A DNA stretch of 57,962 nucleotides from Flavobacteriaceae bacterium (GTDB lineage Bacteria > Bacteroidota > Bacteroidia > Flavobacteriales > Flavobacteriaceae), in the NCBI GenBank assembly GCA_020435965.1, contig JAGQYS010000013.1, forward strand, positions 1-57,962. Direction: 5' to 3'. Position 1 is the first letter of the stretch. Each line of letters opens with the position of its first letter. The position numbers were made by a program, and so were the translations under genes. Of the stretch, positions 8,304 through 17,961 are shown one piece after another. A model generated the notes under the pieces. It was given only the letters and a program-made list of their open reading frames with translations, did not search any database and had not been told where the DNA came from.

Positions 8304-8392
8304 CCTCATATTTTTAGTAATTAATAACTAACAAACATCTATTTACCTTTTAATCTCTTATAATTTTAATACTTTAAATCTCATCAATGCAT

Positions 8393-8418
8393 CATGAGAT
8401 TCCCACTTTCGTGGGAAT
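8393..8418 (-). terminator. Repeat hairpin ATTCCCAC-TTTC-GTGGGAAT abutting the barrel gene stop codon
   Basis: Eight-base perfect arms with a TTTC loop (8399-8418) preceded by CATGAG. This is a variant of the TTCCTGC-TTTC-GCAGGAA repeat family with compensatory changes in both arms. It touches the stop codon of the barrel gene and could act as a 3' stabiliser or terminator, though there is no long T-tract. Confidence 0.55.
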
Positions 8419-10160
8419 TAAAAATCAAACTTATAGGTAGTTCCAGCTAAAAACTGTAAACCTTGCACTTGATAATTCATCCAACGTTTGTAATCTTGGT
8501 TTGCAATATTGTTTGCCTTAGCATAAACAGACCATTGGTCATTAATTCTGTAACCTAAATGTACATTGGCATCAAAATAACTTTCTAAAGCCATAGTAAA
8601 GGTCAAATCGGCTTCTGGATCTAGTGAGCCTTCCAATGAACCTTGGTCAAAGCGTTCGCCTACATAAAACAGATTTGCTCCAGCAAACCAATGCTTATCA
8701 ATCTGGAAGTCCATAAATAAAGAGGCTTCAAAATCTGGCATGTTCCAAGCTTTTTCTTCGTCTTCTGTGTTATAGGTAAAATATTCGGCTTTAATGCCTA
8801 AGTTGAAATTTCGGTTAACATCCACATTAATTTCGCCAAAAAGACTAAAGGTATTTACATCGTCATACACAACACCAAAGGAATTCCCTTGGTTATAACC
8901 ATTGGCTGGTGAATAATTTCGTTGAGTGTTATTTTTAAATAGCGCTTTATTATTTTCGGCAATGTAATTACCTCTAATATTATAACTCATGTTATTAGAC
9001 AACTTCCCTTTTAAACCAACATAAGCGTTGTATTGTTGGTCAGTTGGCATGATGAACAGTGTTGGCGACACAAACGGATTTTTTGTAGCAAAATCATAAT
9101 AGGAGTTCTGAATTAAATCGCCTTCTATACCACCATAAGAAATTAAAATTTCATCAACCAAGCGATAAGATGCTGTTACTTTTGGGAAAATATAAAACTT
9201 GTTTTTACTGGCTTCTGTATCTTTCATATAAAAAGCCGAAACTCCAAGATTCACTGTTAAGTCATCTTCTAAAATCTGATAACTTGGTATCACTCCTATC
9301 TGAAAATTGCCATATTCAATCTTATCAGTATCAAAATAAGATTGCTCAAACGTGCCTCCTAAATAATCAAATTTAAACGTCGTATTTAAATCACCATCGT
9401 TTAACGGAATATCAACATTTGTGCTAAACGTAAAACGATTTTCGCCAGAATCATAATCATCTGCAAAACGACGAAAACGCATTCTACCATCATTAATAAT
9501 GCGATCATCAAACTTTATTTCGCCACCAAAATCGAACGTAAAATAGGTGTGTTGAGGATCTATGTCTGGAGTTGAATCTTCATCAAAACTTTCTGGCAAA
9601 CCATACCAATTGAATATTTGATGCCTTGCTCCAGCATCAACGTTCCAAGAAAAATCACGTGACTTCCTGGAGTAATTTACATTGAATTTGGTGTCAGAAA
9701 AATCGTCATTCAATAATACACCATCAATACCACCTTGAGACGAATGATGACTCAGATAACCTCCAACACTTTCAGTGCTGTTGATAGCATGATTTAAATA
9801 CACTTCACCCAAAAAGCTTGTATAAGAACCAACACCAAAAGAAGCATAATTATCATACAATTTTATAGGCTCTGCTTTATCAACTGCAGCAGCTGTAGCT
9901 TTAGCTGGCGTAAAGGTTGAAGCCACAGGAATTGAAAAAATATTGTACTTCACTTCTTTTCTGGTTTCAGTGACTTCATCATCTAATGATGGAATTTCTT
10001 TTACCTTAAATGCATCCGAAATTGTAGGTGTATAAGGCTTAACAACATTTACAACCTCTGTATTTATAGTGTCTTTGGTTCTGTTGTTCTCTTGAGCAAA
10101 TGCAAATGAGGCAAACAATACTGTAATTACAATTGCTAAATGATTTCTTTTAATGATCAT
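8418..10160 (-). CDS. Outer membrane beta-barrel protein (TonB-receptor-like, no plug)
   Basis: 580 aa with a signal peptide (cleavage after FAFAQ, about residue 22). The rest is a long series of amphipathic beta strands with aromatic ends and terminates in YKFDF, an outer-membrane insertion signature. It resembles the barrel part of TonB-dependent receptors but lacks a recognisable plug domain; the ~80 residues after the signal are a low-complexity, proline/threonine-rich linker (VVKPYTPTISDAFKVKEIP). It is 87 bases downstream of the large TPR gene, in the same orientation, so the two may form an envelope complex (inference). A dispersed repeat lies between them. Function unknown. Confidence 0.8.
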   Translation of the reverse strand: MIIKRNHLAIVITVLFASFAFAQENNRTKDTINTEVVNVVKPYTPTISDAFKVKEIPSLDDEVTETRKEVKYNIFSIPVASTFTPAKATAAAVDKAEPIKLYDNYASFGVGSYTSFLGEVYLNHAINSTESVGGYLSHHSSQGGIDGVLLNDDFSDTKFNVNYSRKSRDFSWNVDAGARHQIFNWYGLPESFDEDSTPDIDPQHTYFTFDFGGEIKFDDRIINDGRMRFRRFADDYDSGENRFTFSTNVDIPLNDGDLNTTFKFDYLGGTFEQSYFDTDKIEYGNFQIGVIPSYQILEDDLTVNLGVSAFYMKDTEASKNKFYIFPKVTASYRLVDEILISYGGIEGDLIQNSYYDFATKNPFVSPTLFIMPTDQQYNAYVGLKGKLSNNMSYNIRGNYIAENNKALFKNNTQRNYSPANGYNQGNSFGVVYDDVNTFSLFGEINVDVNRNFNLGIKAEYFTYNTEDEEKAWNMPDFEASLFMDFQIDKHWFAGANLFYVGERFDQGSLEGSLDPEADLTFTMALESYFDANVHLGYRINDQWSVYAKANNIANQDYKRWMNYQVQGLQFLAGTTYKFDF

Positions 10161-10186
10161 ATGTTATGATTTGTTTTTTTGTCTAT

Positions 10187-10233
10187 ATGCTTCACTTCGT
10201 CTCCGCTCAGTGCAGGCTGGCTCAGCATGACAA
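10187..10233. repeat. Dispersed repeat between TPR and barrel genes
   Basis: Contains CTTCACTTCG, GCTCAGTGCAGG and GGCTCAGCATGACAA; the last 15-mer is identical to the repeat box inside namZ. It is a degenerate copy of the same family and could form a partial hairpin in the transcript linking the TPR and barrel genes. Confidence 0.65.
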
Positions 10234-10247
10234 ATCGTTTTTTGATT

Positions 10248-13200
10248 TTAGTTTCCGTCTTGATTTTGTACTGATGAATTTGTTTTTGATTCTTCAGATT
10301 TTATGCGCTTTAGCTCAGCTTTAGCTTCATCTACAACATCTTTAAACTCAGCAAAATTCTGAATGACACTTTCTAAAATATAAGTAGCTTGGTAAGCATC
10401 ATCTAAAGCATAAAAATTCTTTGCCATAATGACTAAGCCTTTGGCAGCGTAATGTTTATAACCTGAATAATCTTTAGCCAGCTTTTGAACTATTGTATTT
10501 GATGCTTTATGGTTACCTTCCTTATTTTTAAAATACGCATTGAAATAAAGGGCTTCGGCAGCCAATTCGCCAGAAGCAATTTTTTCTACTTGGGCATAAG
10601 CTGATTTTGCCTTGTTTTCGTCTCCAGTTTTCATTGCAGAACGTGCAATAATTACATGAGCATCACTCTTAACGTTTTTATCTACTTTAGAGTTAGCTAA
10701 TACTTTTTCGGCATAAGCGACAGCATTTGCATAATCTTGAGCTTGGTAATGTGCTTTCATTAAGTTGGATTGAGCAAACACTACATTCTGAGGAAACTGT
10801 GCTTCGTTTTCAAGTCGCTGTAACAAAGGCATCGCTTTAGACCACTTGGTATCATTCAAATAAATTTCTGCCAAACGAGTTAATGCTTGCTCTGTATACT
10901 CACCACTTGGTTTATTGATTACATATTCGTAATGTGGAATCGCATTGCTTTGTAAATCATCTTTATAATACAACTGTGCTAAATAATAATGTGCATTTAA
11001 AGCATGAAGTCCATTTCTAAATTCATTTAAATAAGAATTGAACAACTTAATTGCTCTGCTAGAATTACCAGCCAAGTATTGTTTCTCGGCTGCCTCGTAA
11101 GTGGTGTTATCTAAATCTGAATCTGACACCTCAACATAATCTAAGGTTCTAACCCAATCTGCATATTCATCAACACGACCTAAATCAATATAAATTAATC
11201 GTGCAGTTGATACTGCCTGAACGGCTTCAGGTGTGCCTTGAAAATTATTAGCTACATTTTTAAACTTATTTAATGCTTCTTCATTTTTGCCTGCGTTGTA
11301 ATGCACTAACCCTTGACGTAAGATAGATTTAGATACAAAAGGGCTTGCACGATACTCAGAATTTAACTGATCGTACATTCGCATGGCTTTATCAACCTCA
11401 TTCAGTTTAACGTAAGAGTTACCTAATTCATAAAGCGCATCATCACGTAAGGTTGATTTTTTATAATTGTTGATAAACGTATTTAACTGTTCAATTTTTT
11501 GAGAACCTTCATTAATATAACCATGACTAATTGCTTTTTGAAAGAAAGCATAATCCGTTTCAATTTCATTCATTTTAATAGCTCTTTCGTAAGCATTAAT
11601 AGCTTTTCCGTAATCGCTAGACACAAAATAGCCATCTCCTAATCGCAGGAATGCATCATTAAGTCTTACTTTGTCATCAGATGTTTTTGAGATGTAATTT
11701 TGAAAATGTTCAGTGGCTTTACTGTAGTTTTTTTGCTTGAAATACGTATAACCTAAGTTGTAATCAATGTTAGAAATTTCCTTTGTTGAAGCTGCTTTTC
11801 CAAATCCTTGAAACTGCTTAAAGCCAACAAGAGCATCGTCATAATTGGTAATGTTATAATCGGTTTCGGCTTTCCAGAAAGTTGCTCTTGCAGTATAATT
11901 TTCGTCTCTTGGTTCTTTCAATGACTTATCAAAATACGATTCGGCCTCCAAATATTTAGATTCATTGTATAGCTCGATGCCTCTATAAAACGCTACTTTT
12001 TGATAAGCAACTTTATTATCAAAACTGTTTTTCCCTTCTAATAAGTTAAGAGCTTCCTTATAATTTTTGGAAGTAATGTAAGAATCAATTAGCAACGATT
12101 CTATTTCTTCTTTATAGCTAGTGTCAGGATATTTGTTAAGATAAGCTGCCAACACTTGCGGAACAGATTGGTAAGGGTTGCCAATGTCGTAACTAATTTT
12201 AGCGTAATTTAACCAAGCATCTTCCTGAATTTTTAAATCGAAATCCATTTGTGATGCATTTCTGAAGGCATTCAACGCTTCTTGCTTTTTATCAACATTA
12301 ATATAGCTTTCACCTAAGTGATAGTATGCGTTTTGTGCAACTGAATTCTTTCCATCAATAATTTTATTGAATTCTGAAATGGCATTTTCAAAATCATTTT
12401 GCTTGTAATAAGAATAACCAAGTAAATAATAATCTGTGTTGTTCCAACGGTTGCGTTTGCCTTTATAAGCCTTTAAATACGGAATGGCTTCAGCATACTT
12501 TTCTAAATTGAAATAGCTTTCGCCAATAATTTTTGAGAGTTCGGAAACCTCATTGTCATCACTAGTAGGCAATTGTTCTAAGGCAAGCTCAATGGCTTTT
12601 TCAAAATTACCTAGTTTAAAATTTAAGTCGGCTTGATAATAAGATAGGTCTTGTTTGTATTTTTCGTTGTCACCTACTTGATCAAAATACTCAGAAGCTT
12701 TATCGTAATCATCACCTTCATAAGCCATAAAACCTATATAATACTTAGCTTGAGAGCCATACTTTGGCGAATTTTCAACACGTGATAAATACTTTTTTGC
12801 TCCAGCATTATTTTTGGTATTGTACAATGAATAGCCATAATTAAAATAAAACTTTTCACGCTCACTTCTAGACAGTGCTTCTTCATCGACCTTTTCATAC
12901 CATTTTCTGGCATAGGCAAAACGATTGTTTTCAAAATAATAATCTGCCACATCAATGTAAGCTGTATTTCGCTTAGTGCTGGTTGGATACTCTTCAACAA
13001 AACTTAAAATCAAATCATCTGCGTTTTGCTGATTTAATCTTACTGCACAATTGGCTATGTAATAAGCACAATCTGATTTTACAACTTCGTCTTTTGTAGC
13101 ATCCTGAATCTGATCAAATAAAGATTGTGCTGCCAGATATTGCTGACTGTTGTAAAGTGAAAGAGCTTTTTGAAAATCGACCAATTGGCTAGTGTAAGTA

Positions 13201-13274
13201 GCTGATTGTTGGGCAGAAATACTGAAATTGCATACGATGGCCAAAGCCAGTGCTATTAATCCTTTTTTAGTCAT
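10248..13274 (-). CDS. Large secreted tetratricopeptide repeat protein
   Basis: 1008 aa. Signal peptide MTKKGLIALALAIVCNFSISAQ, then an almost uninterrupted array of TPR and TPR-like (YbgF/Sel1-like) units. Recurrent motifs are YY(L/I)G.SYY...(D/N)(F/Y)..A...F..(I/V), e.g. near residues 60, 215, 290, 500, 555, 650, 790. It ends in a charged, disordered tail. It is probably periplasmic or attached to the inner face of the outer membrane, acting as a scaffold. Pairing with the downstream barrel, divergent from ftsE, is consistent with an envelope or cell-division assembly role, but that is inference from context. Confidence 0.85.
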   Translation of the reverse strand: MTKKGLIALALAIVCNFSISAQQSATYTSQLVDFQKALSLYNSQQYLAAQSLFDQIQDATKDEVVKSDCAYYIANCAVRLNQQNADDLILSFVEEYPTSTKRNTAYIDVADYYFENNRFAYARKWYEKVDEEALSRSEREKFYFNYGYSLYNTKNNAGAKKYLSRVENSPKYGSQAKYYIGFMAYEGDDYDKASEYFDQVGDNEKYKQDLSYYQADLNFKLGNFEKAIELALEQLPTSDDNEVSELSKIIGESYFNLEKYAEAIPYLKAYKGKRNRWNNTDYYLLGYSYYKQNDFENAISEFNKIIDGKNSVAQNAYYHLGESYINVDKKQEALNAFRNASQMDFDLKIQEDAWLNYAKISYDIGNPYQSVPQVLAAYLNKYPDTSYKEEIESLLIDSYITSKNYKEALNLLEGKNSFDNKVAYQKVAFYRGIELYNESKYLEAESYFDKSLKEPRDENYTARATFWKAETDYNITNYDDALVGFKQFQGFGKAASTKEISNIDYNLGYTYFKQKNYSKATEHFQNYISKTSDDKVRLNDAFLRLGDGYFVSSDYGKAINAYERAIKMNEIETDYAFFQKAISHGYINEGSQKIEQLNTFINNYKKSTLRDDALYELGNSYVKLNEVDKAMRMYDQLNSEYRASPFVSKSILRQGLVHYNAGKNEEALNKFKNVANNFQGTPEAVQAVSTARLIYIDLGRVDEYADWVRTLDYVEVSDSDLDNTTYEAAEKQYLAGNSSRAIKLFNSYLNEFRNGLHALNAHYYLAQLYYKDDLQSNAIPHYEYVINKPSGEYTEQALTRLAEIYLNDTKWSKAMPLLQRLENEAQFPQNVVFAQSNLMKAHYQAQDYANAVAYAEKVLANSKVDKNVKSDAHVIIARSAMKTGDENKAKSAYAQVEKIASGELAAEALYFNAYFKNKEGNHKASNTIVQKLAKDYSGYKHYAAKGLVIMAKNFYALDDAYQATYILESVIQNFAEFKDVVDEAKAELKRIKSEESKTNSSVQNQDGN

Positions 13275-13402
13275 TAACTCGTTTTTTGATGAATACCAAA
13301 GATATATTATCTCGCATCTATAACGTTAGAATTTCACGATAATTATAAACGAAGTTATTAAATGTTAAATTTTTTATTTACAATAAAGCTAGATAAACTA
13401 AG

Positions 13403-13435
13403 TTTTGTCTTTTGACTGAATAAATAATACATTTA
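13403..13435 (+). promoter_or_regulatory. Candidate ftsE promoter
   Basis: TTTTG at 13403-13407, then 20 nt, then TACATTTA at 13428-13435, one base from the TAnnTTTG consensus. It lies 25 nt upstream of the ftsE start. Confidence 0.4.
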
Positions 13436-13460
13436 CCACACTAAAAAATAACCAGAACAA

Positions 13461-14144
13461 ATGCCTGAAACTGTTTTACAATTAAAAGATGCATCCATTT
13501 ATCAAGGTGATAGCTTAGTCCTTTCAAATGTTAATTTTGAAATGGAAAAAGGCGACTTTGTTTATTTGATTGGTAAAACAGGAACTGGAAAAAGTAGTTT
13601 TATGAAAACCCTTTATGGCGACTTAGAACTCACTGAAGGCGAAGGCAGTATTGTTGATTTTAATTTAAGAACTTTAAAAGAAAACGACATTCCTTTTTTA
13701 AGACGAAAATTGGGTGTGGTTTTTCAGGATTTCAAGCTTTTAAATGACAGGACAGTTAATGGCAATTTAGAGTTTGTTCTCAGAGCTACTGGCTGGAAAG
13801 ACAAAGAAATCATAGCATCTAAAATTGAAGATGTTTTAACTCGCGTTGGGATGAAAACCAAAGGTTTTAAGTTCCCTTATGAGTTGTCTGGAGGAGAGCA
13901 ACAACGTGTTGCTATTGCAAGAGCTTTACTGAATGACCCTGAGCTTATTCTGGCAGATGAACCTACTGGAAATTTAGATCCTCAAACTAGTATTGAGGTT
14001 ATGGAAGTTTTACAAGCTTTAAACAAAAAAGGACACACCATTTTAATGGCAACACACGATTATGCATTGTTGCTTAAATATCCAAGTAAAACATTAAAAT
14101 GTGATGACAATAAAGTTTACGAAGTTGTACAACGCAAAAATTAA
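13461..14144 (+). CDS. ftsE: Cell division ATP-binding protein FtsE
   Basis: ATPase of the FtsEX complex that couples division to peptidoglycan hydrolase activation at the inner membrane (227 aa). Walker [10 protein letters not shown] at 38-46, Q-loop VFQDFKLL near 88-94, signature LSGGEQ at 142-147, Walker B LILADE at 162-167, H-loop ATHD near 194-197. The overall sequence ([17 protein letters not shown]) matches FtsE better than LolD/MacB. FtsX is not adjacent, as is common in Bacteroidota. Its TAA stop overlaps the stop of the convergent beta-helix gene in TTAA. Confidence 0.9.
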   Translation: MPETVLQLKDASIYQGDSLVLSNVNFEMEKGDFVYLIGKTGTGKSSFMKTLYGDLELTEGEGSIVDFNLRTLKENDIPFLRRKLGVVFQDFKLLNDRTVNGNLEFVLRATGWKDKEIIASKIEDVLTRVGMKTKGFKFPYELSGGEQQRVAIARALLNDPELILADEPTGNLDPQTSIEVMEVLQALNKKGHTILMATHDYALLLKYPSKTLKCDDNKVYEVVQRKN

Positions 14145-15730
14145 AACCTTCCAAAAAAACGCTCAAATAGACTGAGTTTCTTTTCGAATTTTACGATATA
14201 CACACCAAAATTATTTGGTGTTTTTTTTGCAATCATGTTATGTAAAGGTAGTTCCAAATCTGAAACATTCATTGGAAAATCTAATTTACTGTTGCTTGTT
14301 ATTTTACCAGATTTAATGATTTTTTCAGGATTTTCTACATCGTAAATTTTGTATGTACTTGCGTTATTTAAATCTAAGTTGGAAAAATCAACTGAAACAT
14401 TTTTCCCCTCTTTACTGAATAAGCTTACTCTATAAACATCTTCTGTTTTGTTAGTTTTTGTCACATCCAAAACCGATTTTATATCAAAATCCTTCACTTG
14501 TTTCCAATTACTATTTTGATCCAATTCAAAGTTGGTTTGCCATTGTTTTAGCGTAAAATCTCTATGCTTGCTTATGCGTTGCGCATTTGATTTTCTGGTG
14601 TAATAGGTATTCTCATCAAATTTCCATCCAGTTTTAATATGCTTTAAAACAGAACTATTGTAATGTACATAACCACAATAAGTAATGTTGTTTTTAAAAG
14701 TCAGTGATTTTACATGCAATAATCGTAACGCATTGTTTTTACCAATGATGATGTTGTTGGTTACAGTAACATCTTCTACTGGTGCACTAGCTGAATAGCC
14801 CAAAGTTAAAGAAGCACCATCGCCAAAATTTGTATTGCTCGTAAAATCTGAATTGTGATATAAAATATTGGAGTCTAAAATTATGTTTTTGGCAACATTT
14901 ATTCCGTCTTTGTCATTTGAGGCAATAATAACATTATCTACAAAATTTCCTCCAGGATTTCCGTTGTTGAAAATGACATTTTTGGTCAGTGTAATATTTT
15001 TTACAAATTCAAATTTTGTTCCAGAAGTAGCAGACCATACTTCAATGCCTTTGTAATAATTATTGAAAATGGTATTATTGGTTATATATCTGATTTTATC
15101 ACTTTGGTTTTGAACATAAATGCCTACTCCACTTCCTCTAACCTTAGACATATAACCGTTGTTATAAATCAAGCAACCATCAATAGTGCTGCCTCCTGTT
15201 CGCTTCCAGGAACCAAAACCAGAACCTGGATTGTTGTGAATTTTAAGGTTGATGAATTTGCAATCTTCACCATCAACATGACTAATGCCATTAACAACTT
15301 GAAAGTTTGTATCCTTCATACTTCTAGAAAAATCACCAAGGAACGTAATTTCCAAATCCTGAAAAACCACATTCCCTCCTTTAACTTCTAAAACTGAACC
15401 AAGTTTTGAATTTACATTGCCATTAAGAACAACCTTACCATTTTTATAAGGTCTAACTGTTACAAAGGTATTTTTATCAACTGTTGTAATTATACTTATA
15501 TAACGACCATTGTAAGTGCCTTCATGAAGGTAAATGATATCGTTATCATTAACTGTTTCTATGCTTTGGCTTAAAGCCGTTTGTAAGTCCCAAGGATTAG
15601 TAATACTTCCATTTCCATTAGATGTTCCTGGATTTGATTTATGGTTTTCAGGAAACACATGAAATACTTGTTGTGCACTTGTAGATACAACTGAAAAAAG
15701 GAATGATATGATGAAAAAATTTAACTTCAT
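14141..15730 (-). CDS. Secreted right-handed parallel beta-helix protein
   Basis: About 529 aa from the ATG at 15730 (MKLNFFIISF); a TTG three codons upstream is less likely. Signal peptide cleaved after STSAQ. N-terminal VFHVFPE...PGTSNGNGSITNPWDLQTAL resembles the start of pectate-lyase-like/DUF1565 proteins. A run of N/G-rich parallel beta-helix coils follows (about 90-370: NNTIFNNYYKGIEVWS, KNVIFNNGN, TNNIIIGKNN), then a C-terminal beta-sandwich-like part. It could bind, cut or epimerise a polysaccharide. It is adjacent to the glycan cluster, suggesting a role on the surface polysaccharide, but no catalytic residues can be assigned. Confidence 0.82.
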   Translation of the reverse strand: MKLNFFIISFLFSVVSTSAQQVFHVFPENHKSNPGTSNGNGSITNPWDLQTALSQSIETVNDNDIIYLHEGTYNGRYISIITTVDKNTFVTVRPYKNGKVVLNGNVNSKLGSVLEVKGGNVVFQDLEITFLGDFSRSMKDTNFQVVNGISHVDGEDCKFINLKIHNNPGSGFGSWKRTGGSTIDGCLIYNNGYMSKVRGSGVGIYVQNQSDKIRYITNNTIFNNYYKGIEVWSATSGTKFEFVKNITLTKNVIFNNGNPGGNFVDNVIIASNDKDGINVAKNIILDSNILYHNSDFTSNTNFGDGASLTLGYSASAPVEDVTVTNNIIIGKNNALRLLHVKSLTFKNNITYCGYVHYNSSVLKHIKTGWKFDENTYYTRKSNAQRISKHRDFTLKQWQTNFELDQNSNWKQVKDFDIKSVLDVTKTNKTEDVYRVSLFSKEGKNVSVDFSNLDLNNASTYKIYDVENPEKIIKSGKITSNSKLDFPMNVSDLELPLHNMIAKKTPNNFGVYIVKFEKKLSLFERFFGRF

Positions 15731-15799
15731 AAATATCAATTTACAAATACTGTTCCAAGAAAATGAAAAAAAATAAAATATTGATTAGTTTTGGATGAA

Positions 15800-16693
15800 A
15801 TGCTTTCAATATTAATTCCAACATACAATTATAACGCTTTGCCATTAGCTGAAATTTTAGAGCAGCAGGCTTTAAAAGCAGGAATTGTATTTGAGTTGAT
15901 TTGCATGGATGATGGCTCGTTTTCCGAGCATAACAAACAAAACCAACAAATAAATACGCTTACCAACTCTAAGTTTATTGAAAATAAAAAAAATGTTGGA
16001 AGCAAAGCAAACAGGCATCGACTCGCCGAGCAAGCGCAATACGAGTGGTTAATTTTTATTGATGCAGACTCTCAACCAAAATCTCTAGGTTATCTTTCAA
16101 ATTATATTAAAGAAATCAATAATGACAATGACGCCATTTTTGGAGGATTTGCTTATGATGCTACATTTTTTGATACCAACAAAACCCTTAGATATACGTT
16201 TGGCAAACATAGAGAAGAAGTTGATGCCAACATTAGAAATAAAAATCCATATAAGGTTATTATTTCTGCCAATTTTTTAATTAAGCGCTCCGTGTTTTTA
16301 GGAATTAGCAATCATGAAAATATGAATATCTATGGACTTGATTATTTATTCAGCACACAATTAAAAGAACACGATATAAAGATAAAACATATAAATAATG
16401 AAGTGTTTCATCTAGGTTTAGACAGTAATGATAAATTTTTAAAAAAAACAAGAGATGCTATTAAAGCTTTACATTATGTAAGTAGTTCTGGTCAAATACG
16501 AACCCATGACATTAGTATACTTCGCGCTTATAACATTCTGAAATTATTTGGATTAAAGCAAGCTTTCGCTTGGTTGTCTAAAAAATTTAAAGTCAGAATT
16601 GAAGGCAACTTAAAAGGTGATAATCCTAACTTATTTTTATTTGATATTTACAGGCTTGGTTATTTGTGCTCAATCAACTCACAGAATCAATAA
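15800..16693 (+). CDS. Glycosyltransferase family 2
   Basis: 297 aa from the ATG at 15800 (MLSILIPTYNYN), which gives the canonical GT2 N-terminus; an upstream TTG adds only three residues. GT-A features are DDGSFSEHN near 32 (nucleotide-sugar binding), GSKANRHRLAEQA and the DxD-like IDADSQ near 91. Likely cytosolic or membrane-associated, adding a sugar to the polysaccharide repeat unit. Its 3' end overlaps the convergent fdtA-like gene by 20 bases. Donor and acceptor unknown. Confidence 0.88.
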   Translation: MLSILIPTYNYNALPLAEILEQQALKAGIVFELICMDDGSFSEHNKQNQQINTLTNSKFIENKKNVGSKANRHRLAEQAQYEWLIFIDADSQPKSLGYLSNYIKEINNDNDAIFGGFAYDATFFDTNKTLRYTFGKHREEVDANIRNKNPYKVIISANFLIKRSVFLGISNHENMNIYGLDYLFSTQLKEHDIKIKHINNEVFHLGLDSNDKFLKKTRDAIKALHYVSSSGQIRTHDISILRAYNILKLFGLKQAFAWLSKKFKVRIEGNLKGDNPNLFLFDIYRLGYLCSINSQNQ

Positions 16694-17081
16694 AGTCGTT
16701 ATAATCCCTTATGTAATCACTTTCATCAAACTCTTCTGAAGCCAAGACCAAACAAACTGCTCCTGATGAAAAATTATCCAATTCTCGCCATACTCCTGTT
16801 GGGATGAGCAAGCCTTTATTGGGTTTATTGAGCATTACTTTTTGTTTGGCTTTACCATCGTCAAGTAATACTTCAAAACTTCCACTCAAAGCAATTAAAA
16901 GTTCATAGACTTCTTTATGTGCATGACCTCCTCTATAGGCATTACTTGGCACATCATAGAGATAATAAACACGTTTTATTTGAAAAGGATAGGTGTCTTT
17001 TTCAATCACTGCAAGATTACCACGTCCTTGTTCATCTACAATTTTAGGGATATCAATAATTTTTATTTCTGATTTACTCAT
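16674..17081 (-). CDS. FdtA/QdtA-type sugar 3,4-ketoisomerase (cupin)
   Basis: 135 aa, one cupin domain. The RGGHAHK motif carries the paired histidines H53 and H55 that act as catalytic base/acid in FdtA, which converts dTDP-4-keto-6-deoxyglucose to the 3-keto isomer. Other family motifs: GNLAVIE, YYLYDVP, ELLIALSGSFEV, GLLIPTGVWRELDNFS. A DegT aminotransferase in the same cluster would complete a dTDP-3-amino-3,6-dideoxyhexose branch (FdtA/FdtB-like). RmlA and RmlB are not in this window. The start ATG is 6 nt from the stop of the upstream GT2, probably one transcript. Confidence 0.85.
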   Translation of the reverse strand: MSKSEIKIIDIPKIVDEQGRGNLAVIEKDTYPFQIKRVYYLYDVPSNAYRGGHAHKEVYELLIALSGSFEVLLDDGKAKQKVMLNKPNKGLLIPTGVWRELDNFSSGAVCLVLASEEFDESDYIRDYNDFIDSVS

Positions 17082-17087
17082 TCTGTC

Positions 17088-17924
17088 TTATCTTATTTCA
17101 AAGCCTTCTCTTACTAATTTCTTATAGTCCTTAATGCCTTTGAACGCAACACCAAATTTCGGAATTATTTCTGAAAACCTTAGCTTTCCCTCTTTAAAGG
17201 TTAAATAAATGTGTTTGGCAATTCTAAAATAGGCTCTTAATCCATAGTATTTATAATACAAAGCACTACGACCATAAATAAGTCTATCGCTTGCCACATC
17301 TTGACCTGAACTAAACTTTGAATGTTTTAAAATAACTTGAGGTTCAAAATAAATGGTCAATCCTGCTTTTAATGCGTCTCTTAAAAACACATATTCATCT
17401 GCAACTTCAAATTGTGCACCCAATCCAAAATTCGTATTAAAATTAACTTTGTCTTTTACGCTTTTTAACTTAAAAGCAATAACTACAGAATTAACAGTAT
17501 AAACCGTTGTTTCATTATGTTTTGTAATATTTTGATAATCTCTGAACAGATGCCCTTCATCATCCATCATTTGAAAAGTAATAATGTCAGCATCTTTATT
17601 TTTTTGGAACGCTGATAGTATAATATCTTCAAATCCTTCAGCATAAACCACATCATCATCAGCCAATAAACAAATTTCTCCTGAAGCCTTTTCAATAGCT
17701 AGATTTCTACTATTTGAAAGTCCTTTTTCAAAAGAATTAAAAACCTTGACATGATTATAATCTGACACCAAAAGATTAGCCTTTTCTGTTTGATTAATGA
17801 CTACAATATTAATATCAGAAATTTTGTTATAAGGAAACATCTCACTTAAAAACGACAACGAATTTTGCTGTATTGTAGAGAGCAAAATCTCTAAATGTTG
17901 ACTTTTTTTAGCGGCATTGGTCAT
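17088..17924 (-). CDS. Glycosyltransferase family 2
   Basis: 278 aa from the ATG at 17924 (MTNAAKKSQ); the TTG two codons upstream is disfavoured. GT-A features: NIVVINQTEKANLL near the N-terminus, GLSNSRNLAIEKASGEICLLADDDVVY (SNSRN and the DDD triad near 84), and FGLGAQFEVADEYVFLRDALKAG in the acceptor region. The missing first beta strand (no IPTYN) is a known variant in which the N-terminus is MTNAxKK. Starts divergently from the next glycosyltransferase, 37 nt between start codons. Confidence 0.83.
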   Translation of the reverse strand: MTNAAKKSQHLEILLSTIQQNSLSFLSEMFPYNKISDINIVVINQTEKANLLVSDYNHVKVFNSFEKGLSNSRNLAIEKASGEICLLADDDVVYAEGFEDIILSAFQKNKDADIITFQMMDDEGHLFRDYQNITKHNETTVYTVNSVVIAFKLKSVKDKVNFNTNFGLGAQFEVADEYVFLRDALKAGLTIYFEPQVILKHSKFSSGQDVASDRLIYGRSALYYKYYGLRAYFRIAKHIYLTFKEGKLRFSEIIPKFGVAFKGIKDYKKLVREGFEIR

Positions 17925-17931
17925 TAACAAT

Positions 17932-17939
17932 TATATTTG
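17932..17939 (+). promoter_or_regulatory. -7 promoter element (TATATTTG) of the glycosyltransferase at 17962
   Basis: Full TAnnTTTG match, 22 nt upstream of the ATG at 17962. It lies in the short divergent gap between two glycosyltransferase genes. No clear -33 TTG at ideal spacing. Confidence 0.5.
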
Positions 17940-17961
17940 ATTGTAAAAGTATAAAATATAA

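Noticed and set aside
13316-13330. AACGTTAGA words at about 8276, 13321 and 27826 as a shared regulatory site
   Set aside because: Short, without conserved flanks or position relative to starts, so chance is a sufficient explanation.
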